DNA of 64,000 bases, from positions 2,694,496 through 2,758,495 of the forward strand of contig JACSYO010002166.1 of the NCBI GenBank assembly GCA_016806645.1. Reading direction: 5' to 3'. Position numbers and translations under genes: made by a program. The stretch comes from Ophiodon elongatus (taxonomy: Eukaryota; Chordata; Actinopteri; Perciformes; Hexagrammidae). Shown here piece by piece: positions 46,601-59,400 of the stretch (its first letter is position 1; the number at the start of each line of letters is the position of its first letter). Under the pieces are notes generated by a model. It saw only the letters and a program-made list of their open reading frames with translations, had not been told where the DNA came from and did not search any database.

Positions 46601-47210
46601 GCTGAGAAGGAATTCAAGCCTCAAATGCTTTGACGCCAAATACACAATTTTTAAATGTGATACGAACGTGCTCTTTTTGTAAACTTCAGAAAACTACAGA
46701 ATTTCACCCTTCAGCCATGCAGGGAGGCTCTCCTAGGTTCGGAACAACCGTTTAGAAAACCTCTCACTGTTTCGCGGGGGATTTAATGAGTTAAATGTCA
46801 ACCTGGAGGTGTGGCCATGCCGCTTCAAGTGTTGGCTCGTCTTCCTCCGGATCAAACTCCGCTCCAGTGGGGTTGGACGATGGAGGCAATGTTCTGAACA
46901 TATTCACCGCAAACTGGAAGAGAAGTGAAAAGCGATACCGTGAATGTTTATTCCACAAGACAGAGCGCTATTAAAGTGGACTTCCTTTTGTTGTTTTGAT
47001 AACCCGAAGTTTATAGTTTATGTTGCGACCACACAAATGCAAATAGCCCTACCCAGAACAGTTTACGTGAGATTTTCACAAAACTTTAGAAAACACCAGG
47101 ACTTCCTGTCAGAAGCGTCCCACTCTTGAATACATTTTTTCCCGTCATAACATGACGGTAACCGACAGTGAAACCACAACAATAGACTGAAACATTTCAC
47201 ACACACACGC

Positions 47211-47248
<38 letters not shown>

Positions 47249-47633
47249 TAGCGATATGCCTGAATATGTGACGAATAAATAAATAAATATAATATACAAG
47301 TAGCAGCAGTGTTTCTGTGATGTACGTTTTTCAATATTTCTCCATTTTATCCCCTTTGTTTAGCCTCCTTTGAGACACGTCTGAGGCACACAAAGTTTGC
47401 TTGAAAGGTCGATTATAAACGCTGGTGTCACATGGCTCCTTTATTCAGTTCCTTGCCCTTGTGTTAAACGTTAATGAACATGTGTTAGTGCCACGTTTCA
47501 GGATTTATTTTCCAAAAAACAAAAAAATCGGAAAATTCTTAACTTCAAGGAAATAAAAAGAAAAAAGAAATAATACATTTAACTAAATCTTGGCTGAAAG
47601 GATGTCTACAAAGTGTCCTATCTTATGCAATCT

Positions 47634-47665
<32 letters not shown>

Positions 47666-50600
47666 GTATTTTTAGGTTAATGTTAAACTTAAACTGGCCT
47701 CCAACGGTTTGGCCCACAATAATCCGAGTGTGTTGTGTTTCTGGTCTCTCAGTGTCAACTGACTCCCCTGTGGGCTGCTGTTCCCGGGCAGGCAGATCAT
47801 GGGACAGTGCAGGTGGCCTACTAAAACACTGGAAGCCTTGTTTGAAAAGACAGGCTACAAGGTAGATGGACTATCTTGGCTGTGCTGCTGCACTTCAACC
47901 CAGAACAGGCTGTGAAGATGACTGTGCATTAACTCCACAATGGAAACTGTAAATGGAAACGTCATAACAGCGATTATAGCAGTTCTGCTGTTGGCTTTGA
48001 CGATGAAATGATAATTTGAAGTAGAGTAAGTCACTCTTCCTTCGCCACGTTTATAGCTTCATTTCTGTACCTCTGCACACTAAAGACGGTTTTGAGATGG
48101 AAAGTCTATCATCATGATACTCATTGGTATTTAGGCATAAACCACAAACGCGTTTAATTTTGACTTGATGATGACTCTACTGGAAACATTTGTATCCATG
48201 AAATCTTGCAGATCATTACAGCTTTTGCAAAGGTTGATGGATAAAATATGCATCCCTCTCCTTTTTGGCTTCAAACACACTTTATTCCTGAAAAATAACT
48301 TGAAAAAAAAGCAGTAGTATGCGTACTTACTGAAGAAGTCAATTCAAAATAGGGTGACTGAATAGACACTTCAAGAAAGCCCGCTCTTCCACCCAAAGAA
48401 AAAAAAAAAAAAAAAGAAGCCACATCAAAACCTGATCACAAACATCAGCTGTGCTCAGCTCCCCCCAGCTTTGCCCCGCAGCTACAGCCTGCTCCTATTC
48501 TTGGCCCAAGTTTCACCCTCAAACTTCAGCTTTAACCGCAAACTTAAGCCCCTCCGGTTTTACTGACCATGTGCACCACCTCCGGGTAGATGGGCTCTGT
48601 GATGACATTCCTGTTGTGGGTGATGTACTCCACCATTTCGCTCAGCGCCGCCCGCTTCACTTCCTTCCATTTCAGGTCGCTCAGCGGGTCGGACAGGAAG
48701 TCAAAGAGAACGCAGCACTGCCGTAGCTTTTGGATGAAGAGCTTCTCCTGCTCCGCGGGGGCCACATCTGAGGAGACAAAGAGGGGGGGAAAGTGAGGCT
48801 TGTGAAGGGAAGAAAGGAGTCCAGGGACGAACGAGTGAGAGACGAAAGGCACAACAAGACTACACAGCGGTGATGAAATCAGGCGGTAGGGAATATAAGA
48901 AAATGGAGCCATGTTCAAAGAGTGAGAGGTCACAAGAGAAAGGAGGGGGAGGGGGGGCAGTACAACTGTCAAGGATGACAGTTAAAGCAACGATGCAATA
49001 GGAAAAAAAAAAAAGAAATATCAGGCAACAAGAGAGTGATGAAGATTAGAAAAATGAGTCATGAAGACTAAAGTGCATTGAGAGAAAAGCTGAGATGGTT
49101 ATAGCCCAGCGGGAGGATGAGACCGAGTGGAGGAGAGAAGACGGGATGGAGAGGGAGAGGAGGACGAAGGATTTGGGAAGTAGGTGAATGGTCACAGTCC
49201 AGCCATTCGACACACACACTCTGGGGGATGAAAAAAAATAGACATTTTTAGAAAAGGAGTCAGTATAAAAGTAATTATATTTCTCCATGGTGGTTTGAGG
49301 ACTTCCTCTTTTCACTTCAGTTCCACTAGAGCACTCAAGAGCACCGGCCAGTAAACAAACAACCAACCTCTGCCGACGCCAACACTTCACACGCGACAAC
49401 ACAAAGAGGAAACCATCCATTTCGGCTACTTGAAATTCCTACCTGCTCATGTGGTGGAGTAATAACACGCAGTGACACCATCATTATGTCGTTATGCGAC
49501 ACAACTTTGATGTTACTTGTTTGTCTCTGTTTTTTTTTATGATGTTTGGTTTTATCTTTGATCGTCACATTGGAGGAAAATCAACACCCTATGTTCTTCA
49601 GCTACCGTAATAAAATCGCCAATATGACATGATTAATTTAATAAAAAAATGAAACCAAGAGCTGGACATCTAATATACACATGGTTGATTATATTTAAGT
49701 TACTTTTTATAATGCTATAAACTGTTTAAAAAAGGGGGAAGTTGAGCATATTGGGAAATATGCTTATTGTCCTTCTTGCAGAGAGTTGGATGAGCAGATC
49801 ACCGGCCACTCACTCGTTTGTCCTATAAATGTGAAGCTCTGAAGACCATCGCTTAGCGTAAAGACTGGCCATAGGGGGAGAGGCTCGCCTGGCTCTGTCC
49901 AAAGGGTAACTTAATGATACAAACACACGAGACAAAGCTGTTCGTCGTCTTGTGACAGGTCTGAGCCGTGCTAGCCGTTTCCATTTGTAGCCTTCATGCA
50001 TGCTGGGTTAAGCTAACCGGCTGCTACCTGCAGCCTCACATTTAATGGACAGATGTGAGAGTGGTATCAATCTTCTGATTAGGACATAGATTTATCAAAA
50101 TGTCAAGGTATTGCTTCAAAGCCACTAAAGATAATAACCTGAACAGATTTTAAAAAAAAGGTGCTCGACTAGGCCTGCTGTTTCCTTATGAACAGCGTAG
50201 ACCCTGGAACCAGCGGCACCTTTGTCAAGAGAGTTCTTTCTGAAAACACAATCATGTTTGTGGTGTCGTCCAGTAAGATGCATTAAAAAAAATCCCATTT
50301 CACTATAACCTCCACTTGCCTTTATAGATAAGATAGTTCTTAATAAAATAACGGATGTGTTTTGTCATCTCAACTTTCTTTCCTGACTGACTGATATAAA
50401 TTGATTCTGTCTAAGCCCAGCCACAGCTTAAATAAAATAGACAAATTCATAGTGTCAACCAACTTCTTCACGAAACTCAGATGTGGGTCCGTTCACATGA
50501 CACAAGGAGCTGCATGTGACAGATCAAGATGTTGCGAGTGATTAACAATGCATCCGCAGAACAGACTGGCTGGTTTGCTAGACTCACATTTATGATTTCA

Positions 50601-51585
50601 TTAGTGTGTCTGCTGGTGACCTACGTCTGCATCTAATGGAAGAGTTATATAATCACTGCCTACACACAGCACGACACCTGCAGTAGCTTTACATTAAGCT
50701 TTTGCTGTATTTCTGCAACCGAAATGGCCTCTTATTATCAGGAATTCAATTCTACAACTGTAATTGCAATAGAAGGACGTAAAGGGCTAAAGGTGTTAAA
50801 CCTCAATAAATCATACCAAGACAACAAAAGCTGCACTTTTCTATACCCCATAATTACTGATCAGTAAAGGGTGTGGCATTAACATCAGGCTTGCACTGAT
50901 GCGCGGACGCCGTGTCTGCACATGAATGAGGATGTAGGCCCTATGAGCGAACCAAATTTGATCCGATATGTAGACGGCATATACTGCAGGTGAAAGGGAA
51001 ACAAAACAGATGAATCCCATTCGTCTTCCATGACTGTAATGTAACCTGTAGGCAGAACACTTCCAATTAAGGACACGAAAATTAAGTTGAGACAAATTAT
51101 GATTTATGAAATTGGCACAGGGATCAAATAAGAAAAAAATAAAAGGATATATATAACAACCAATTGATTGAAGGCAAACAGAGCACTGTAAACCCACTTT
51201 ATGCATGAAGAACTGTATATAAATCCAAATTACACTGAGATAAATTAATTTGGTCTCTTTGCGTTGCGTTGCTGCCATCCGTCTTATTTTAATTAGACTG
51301 AAAGTAATGTGCAAATAAACAAACTGGCATTAAATTATTTCGCCAATTCATTCATGCAGGTGTGCAATAAGGAAAGACTGAAGGAAAAACATACAGGTAA
51401 ATAATAGGCCGCCCATGCCCTAATTTCAATGAACGTACACAAAGAGCGACAAAGGCCCGTGAAGGGCGCACACACACACACACAAACGCTTGACATTCTT
51501 GCAAACAGGCAGATTCTAGGTAAGAAGAGAGATATCCTATTCAGACATGATGGAGACTTGGCACACACGCACACGCACGCACACG

Positions 51586-51683
<98 letters not shown>

Positions 51684-53371
51684 CTTCTGCAGTGTCAGTT
51701 TCAAGTCGGCCAATTTATCTTGACGACAGTGAGAGGTTGGGGGATTCCATAGGAGAGAGGAGGCAAGTGTGTGAGCTGCCATGAACGGCCATTTTCTTAT
51801 GGATTTGACGTCCAAAAGCGATGTCACTGTCACAACAGAAAAAAAAGAAACACTGAGTGCCAGTGCGCCTGATTAAAAACACATATGAGAGAGATAGAGA
51901 GGTTCATCATTATTATTATTATTACTTTCTCCAAAGTGGACACCCGTTTCAGAATACGGCCTGTTAAGGTCACGGGAGGTTGCCCCCAGAAGACTGGCAG
52001 GGACAAGTGGAACAGCAACAGGTAGAACATGGATTATGTTTCCATTTATTTATTAGTGTTTACTTCCATTTCCAACACTAAACTCTGGAGGTGAACCTTC
52101 TCTCTCCTTGGCATAAGTTTTTTTTGTTTTTTTGCTGGTTGCACTGGGACATGAAGCTGCACTGGAATGCGTTGCCATGCCTCGCACCGCTGACCGTGTC
52201 AGACTTGCTCCCATTACATAAGTCTGTCTGCTCGAGTTATAAAGTTTCTGTACACTCCTAAAATATCCAGCGGGTTGTTGTGTAACAGATAAAGGCTCAG
52301 TGTTGTGATCCCCAAATTGATGTTAACCACAATGTGGCGTCTATTAATGTCGCCAACAGAAGCCTTAGGAGGGGAACAAGCATGCGCATGCACACACGCG
52401 AGTATCGTGTCTTGTGGAGAACAGAGAGAGATTTATCCGAATGCTCCCTATTCAAAACAAAGATAAATAAATAACTGGAGTCACATTGGAACCACAGTCC
52501 CCACTTTTCTTCTCTGTAAATGGATCAAATGAACAGCTGATAGTCGAATCTGGAGTTAGGAGCGGTCTGGCAATCTGCTTTATCGACAGTACGTTATGAT
52601 CAATGTAAACATTGACCGATTACTATTTATAGCTTTGTAGAAGGACAGTGTGTTGCGGTTTTTAAAAAAAGGCATATGAACAACTAGGTTGGCCACATTC
52701 CTTGATTTATTTATTTAGGCAGCATTGAAAGCAGTACAGCCAGGATATGGACAGTAAAGTAAGGTGCATGTGTTGTTTGGACACAGTTAAAAGAATGCTA
52801 CATTTCCACACTTGAGACACATTCATAGCTCGTGAATGACGATGGCTTAAAATGCTTTGCAGTGCTCGTTAATAAAAACAAATTTTGACAAATTTAGTGT
52901 CCCAAAGTTTCTGACACCATAAACATGGCTCTGAATACAGGCATGAATGCAGCCTGAACACACTGAGGAAATGTTGGGATGTGGAGTCTAATTCAGAGGT
53001 GGCCCGGGATTCATCCGTCAAAATAGGTGGTGTAGTGGGACCGCTGAAAGGCCACCTGATCATTTTTGTAGTGTGTCTGAGGCTCAGAAAAACATCCCAA
53101 ACACAGTTAAACATGGATGCTGGCCTCAAAGCTTTACCTGAGGCGGTCCTCTCCAATCCTGTTTCATATTCATACAAACTAACACATATTGATTTAGTTG
53201 TAGGTTCAGTGCCCCACATACAAAATCGAATGTGATACTGAAAGTAAAAACCCATCAGTGGTTACTCAAACATAAAAAAGGAGCCACATCTAGACGCCAT
53301 GTATGAAATGCAATCTTACACAATCTGTAAAAGGTGTGGATACAAGACATTTGGTCTGAACAGGGTCAGAC

Positions 53372-53445
<74 letters not shown>

Positions 53446-56400
53446 CATTGTTCCCCATCACTGAGTTGTCATTCAAGGCAGTGGCCACTCAATAGAGAGG
53501 GATCAATAATCGCCCGAGGCTCCATCCGACGCCGGGCTGCAGCCGAGTACAGTGGGACCAGGCCGGGTCTCTCCAACGCGGCCGAGGACACACGTCACCA
53601 GGCCGAGCCCGGCGGTGTGATCCTAAAGCATTCCTCCTTATGGCCGGGGACACATATGACAGCGGTGCTTTGTTGACAGACATACCTACGAGACACGTTA
53701 GGGCTGTGTGTTTCTGTGGTGCCTCGGGAGAAGGGAGGGAGACGGCCGGAGCAGGGGGGGGGCTGCTCGCTGCGGAGCAGTGGTGTCCCCAGCCTGCACA
53801 CTACGACCAGGCTGTGCCCGGATGAAGTGGAGTGTGACTAAATGTGGCGGAGGAGAGCAGCCCGGACGGAGGTGAGGAGCACCGACCGTATTGGACTCCT
53901 CTTTAGCCCCCCCTCCCCCAAAAAAAGGGCTACAATTAATAACTGCAACCATAAACACATAAACACGCGATTAAAACCAAACACATGAAAAGCGGAGGAG
54001 AAGACCCTTCCCTAAGCTATGACCTCACTTCCTTTGACATCACTGGCTCGGCGGGGGGATGGGCAGAGAGAGAGCAGCTAGCTAGTAAAACCAGATTTTT
54101 TTTTTTTTTCCCATGTAGCTCCGCTGTCTCTCAATGATGCACACAAGCCTCGCAAATCACCATTCTCCAGTTCCCTTTTCAAGCACAATAGAGCCGCTTT
54201 CCAAAGCGCAGAAACAACGAGCCGATCCCCAGACGTGTGAATGCTGACTAACCAGGCAGTAACCAGTGGAGGGGAACAGGAGCACAGCAACACACAGCTC
54301 CCTCTCTCCCTAATTCCCTGGGACAATACAGGAGGAAAAATATGTCCTTACGTACCTCTGAAGTGCATAAGAGCCACCGGCTGAAAAGGCCCATTGGAAT
54401 TAGGTGCATCCACAACCATCCTGTCTCCAGATTTATTGCATGTCAACATCTAAACCTCAACCAGGAAGGCGATCCACTTAGGGCGAGAGGCCAGCCTCCA
54501 TTTTAGCACAAAAGCAGATCAGAAAATGAAGCTCTCCGCTGCTGGAGGGAACTGGCTAGTTAGTGACGTAAGCAGTGAAGGCGCCAGCTGATTGGCTGAG
54601 GTCAGGCCCGCTCCAGCGCGACGGAGGCAGAGGCCGCCGGGAGAGGGGGACGCTGATTGGCTGAGAGGACGCACATGGGGCGGGATATGCGTTGGAATTT
54701 TTTTGGTGCGGCTCCTCCTCCCCACTCACTCGTCTCTGGTGACGCTCTGGAAGGCAGATCTACAGATCTTAGATCAGATTGACTTAAAGCCTCTCCACAG
54801 TTTAACCATTAGCAGGGTTTTCAGCATAATCTGATTTAGGATAAGCAGCTGGAAATAACTTGCTCTGACTGCGTTTAGATAGAGAGGCCCTGGCTGAATC
54901 TTCAAAGTCTCTCATTGTTTCCTTCTGTCATCGCTGCTTGGTTCTTTAGCAAAGGGAGGTGGAGGAGAGGGTCAGGGGGGACCTCAAATCTTTGGATTCA
55001 ATGAGGAACAGAGGGAGACAAGAAGAAACCACATGAGGAGCTGAGGATAGGACTATTGGGGACTCAAACTCCGGAGCTCTCCAGCAAGGGAAAAAAAAGA
55101 GAAAGAAGTTCAGTAGAAATTTGTGTGACTTTTCAATACACAAGATGAAAGACCATGTAAATATGTGGCGTAGGGCTATCCTGAATAAAGAAAAAATATG
55201 AACTCAAATAAATGATTGGATCCAGTTTAGCTTTGGCTTCACATAATATATTTTGTGAAAGGGTTTTATGACTTACACAATAATCAGGGCAATGGCAGAA
55301 TTTGCTGCATTATATTATTCTGAGTGATGTACAAGTGCTTAACAAAATTAGCTGTAAACAGGAAATGAAAGTGAGAGGAAAGAAAAAGAAATGCACAGGA
55401 AACTGCTGCAGCTCTAAGCATCATTGTGCAGCCCGTCAGTTAACTTATGACTTAAATATCTTATTATCTATATATATATATATCTATATAGATATATAGA
55501 TATATATATATATATAAATCTCTCTCTCTCTTTCATAGTACATTTCACTTTCAATAATGTATATTTAGACTAACCCATATTTTAAGAATCTGTACACCAA
55601 AATAAATGAATCCAACTACAAGGCGACAAATGCATATAATCTGCATTTCATCTTTACATAATGAAGTAGCTGTCCCTCTCATGTGACTCATCAGAGGACA
55701 CGCGAAGTGAAACCGCATTCACATCACAAGGCCGACCAGAGTTTTCAAAACAGTGAGGTTCGACACCATTTTCACAGTCATTACACAATAATTTAATAAC
55801 AAAGGTACTGTGCTGTTTTCCAACAATGAGCAATGTCAGACAATTATTTAACAACTAATTAATTAAGAGTTCACCAATGAGGAGGGAAGGAGAGGTTACA
55901 GTTGTTCCACCTAGGGAAATTTGGAGGTCTAAACGCCCCGTTCAAAATAGCACGTTTTAAATATATGTGACCCAAAAATATGGCAGGTAATGTTTGCCTC
56001 AGAGAGGTGTTGTAATAACTAGATTGTAAACTGCTTTTATTCTCCTTGTTTCTTCTAAGGAAGAAGAGGAGGGGAAGGGCAAGTGTATCACCAAGCAAAT
56101 CAGACTTGGCATTCTCTCACCGAGGGGCCAAAGCCTCTCCAAGAGGTGCCATTACATTCCACAGCCATGACAACAGGCACCGGTATTTTCTGTGAGCTGC
56201 CACTTACTTTCTACTGGTGTGACAGGCTGTGCAGGAGTGTGTACCAGTTCAAAAATACCTCAGGACTCCTTCTGGATTTTTATTAAGACAAAAAAATGGT
56301 TGGTTGAACAATCTTTTGTATTGTCAACCAATCTCATGAAGAAAACTAAAAATCATCTTCACAAGAATGACTTGTGTGGCATGATGGATGTAATACCTCC

Positions 56401-59400
56401 ATTGTTGGAGATACATGTTCTTTCAATGCTTTGTCGTTTATTTTTATTCAGGCCCACACACACCATCCTGGTGACGTTAATACTCACTAATGTGTATGAA
56501 TCTGCAGTTGGAAATGGTCGCCAGCAAACGCAACATTTACTGCTGTTTGTTTTACAAAATTAATGAGCCTATGTTTTTAGAGGTTTGTGTCTTTGGAATA
56601 AATAGTCAGAGAGCGTAGGCAAGTCAGAGAGAATTGAGAGTTGGGAGACACATTTTAGTTTTTGGTCTTTTCAGGGGATTTGTTGACAGTAAGTCAAATA
56701 CAGAATGTATTTTTTAAACAGAGTGCCATATGGCAGCAGCTTAACTTAAATAAAAAGGCTTAACATTATATCACTGTGACAATGCGTAACATTTTACTAT
56801 AAAAGCTGAGTTCAGCCGAGGAAACCAAATAATTCCTATTTCAGCCAGAAGATGGCAGCACACGCGTGTCCATTTGTCCAAGAGCATCTGTAACACAAGC
56901 CCATCACTAAATGTTTTACTGACACTTGGAACAACACACTGTTTACTCTTCTTCATCAAACATGCATTATTGCCCTACTGCCAACATTTTTCCCACAACA
57001 GCAAGTAAGACTCTGCTGATTGAAGTTGCTTGACATCAAAGACAATAAAGTGAGATAAAATGTCTTATATTTCATCCATTATTGACATATTTTGTGATAT
57101 TTCTTATTTGTTGCTGTCAGGCAGATATTTATAGACCCATTTCCCTCTGTCTATCTCTCACACAGAAAGCACAAATAAGAACCTTACATTTTTAGATGTC
57201 TGTGTAAATGAATAGCTCTTTTAGCTAAAAACAAAATCCATTTGACCTCTCTTGTATTCTGGTTTAGCTCCCCAAGTAAAAAGTCAAAGCTCACAGAAAC
57301 AGGATTTCTTTAAACGAAACGTCAACCTTATTTTGTATTAATTGTCACACGTTGAACTGTGACCGCGTCTCCCTCAAACTTTCAAATCCTCTGGACTGCA
57401 CACCTCTATTGTTCCTCTGCTGTGTCACCCGGCTCATCCAGGTATGAGAACAAAGCATAGCTGGGTATAGTTTACAGGAAACCACTTAGGCCAGATCCTG
57501 CCTTTAATGCCGTGTGTAAACAAAGAAGCCATGAAAGATTGATGTATATGTTCAAACCTCAACCTCACAGTCGGCATCAGCGTGATATGTACGAATCAAT
57601 CAATCAACACTGACAGTGGGACTGGCTGGCGTGTTATGGTTACTGTGATTAGTTTGCTGAGTGGTGATAACTAAACTAAGCCATCTCAGTTATTCATACT
57701 GCTTGGTTAGTCTGTGTTACAAAATAAGCTTATGCTAAAGCGCATACTATTGAAATGATTGCAGAACTCTAAGATGCCTGATGCTCCAAGACATGTCAAG
57801 AGTTTATGGATCATGTTTGATTGAGGCCTACATATTGAGTTCTTATTGAATGGCCTAGATTCCACCACTGTCCATTCAGTCTGATCTCAGAGTTATCTTA
57901 CAAGGTAATTTCTGTTTCCTCCAGATACGGATGGAGATGCAGCTCATTGCACATCATTTGCATTACAGATAAAGCTGATGGGCAGTCTATAAATTATGTT
58001 ATGCTGATGGTAAGGCTATAAATTATGTAGTGAGAAAAGGCCTCAAGGTTAAAAAGGCGGTTATGAGGATCCACCAAGACTATGAATTGTTAATATGATT
58101 CCCTTCATCCATATGGGCCAAACTCAGATAAAGGTCAACTAGCATTTTCCAGGAGAAGACAGCCAGCTTATCTATAGGACAGTAATGTAGTCAAGACCAC
58201 CGAAACCAAGACCAAGTCATGACCAAGACCAGAGTGTATGGAGATCGAGACAAGATCGAGACCAAGACCAGACCAGTGCGAGTCCCATGCTGCTGCATGA
58301 CCCACTTACGATAAAATGTGGAAGAAGCAAAACATATAGACTCCTTAAATCACATTCAGTTAGTGTTGCATTGCAGAATTTACATACGACCGTGTGCGGC
58401 GTTCTGGATGTGGTTTTGCAGATGAACTCTTTGTGGTTTAGGTTGCAACATTTTATTACTGAAGATTTGGCTGCCATGGAGGGGAGGGGTGACAACCATT
58501 ACCAGCAACAAACCATTTAAATCATAAACGGGTCATGTTGCATCTGTTGTAAATGTTCTGAAGTAGGAAGCTTTACATCCAGTCTCAGTAATGGTGTCAA
58601 CAAATAAATCCGACAATGCACGGGCACGTTAGTGATATCCACGCTGTTGAGACCGAGATAAGACCGAGTGAAAATGTGGTTGATTTCGAGACGAGACAGA
58701 TACCTTGAATAAAAAGTTGTCTTGTGATCGGTATGGAGACCAAGAGCGATCTCGAGTACTACGACACTGGTACGTGAGTTATTACAGAGAAAGAACATGT
58801 AAAGGAGTTACATTGGAAGAAAAGAGTGCTAGCTTCTCATATAGGTCCATTTGAAGGGGGCATACCTGAGAGTGCAGGCAGTTTCTGTAGCTCTCTGTTA
58901 GCACTGAGGGGGAAAGAGGAAGTGCTGAACCTCTTCTCCCTCTTCGTGGCCGAGTGTGACCCCGGCTGCTTCACCCTCATCACCTGAGTAGCAGGAGGCA
59001 CTTTCTTATTGGAGCCCTGCAGAAACAAGAGTCGCAGAGGAAGAGCTCCCGTTACTGGAGCAGGGTAAGGGTGAGGTAGTTCCTGCACCCAAAGGAAGCA
59101 CCACAGGAATCACTTTACTCTAGAGTCACTGAGGAGTTCAAAGGAGGAGAGGAGAAGAGAGCAGAGGAGAGAAAGGAGAGGAGAAGGAGGGGAGATGAGA
59201 TGAAAAGAGAGGAGAAGGGGGAGGGAGGGTGGGGTGGGAGAACGAGGGTGTTGTGGTTAAGGGTCAAGTTCTTTTCCGAATCAGATCAGGTGATTCTCAG
59301 CGGAGCAACCCGATCCCAGTCGGCGGTGTACTGTACTGCATCAGTTGACAGAGTTTGTGATGGACCTCAGTGGACAGAACAATTGAGCACAGATGGAGCC

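Larger units (their letters stand above)
48768..54355 (-). other. ppp2r5c intron between proximal exon 1 and exon 2
   Basis: 5.6 kb with no further exon recognised. Holds a purine-rich stretch next to exon 2 (48772-49160), the degraded MITE (49733-50118), AC (51562-51680) and AG (53376-53443) microsatellites and the CpG-rich segment. Together with 54450-58865 it is spliced out of the distal transcript. Confidence 0.7.
54450..58865 (-). other. Inter-promoter segment of ppp2r5c
   Basis: 4.4 kb containing the proximal promoter, a TA-rich palindrome (55467-55520), a CTCF-like motif (56845) and a repeat element (58180-58769). I see no additional exon. Confidence 0.6.

Noticed and set aside
51335..51833. 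Several Val/Cys- and Thr/His-rich frames of about 100 codons
   Set aside because: Produced by the AC microsatellite at 51562-51680.
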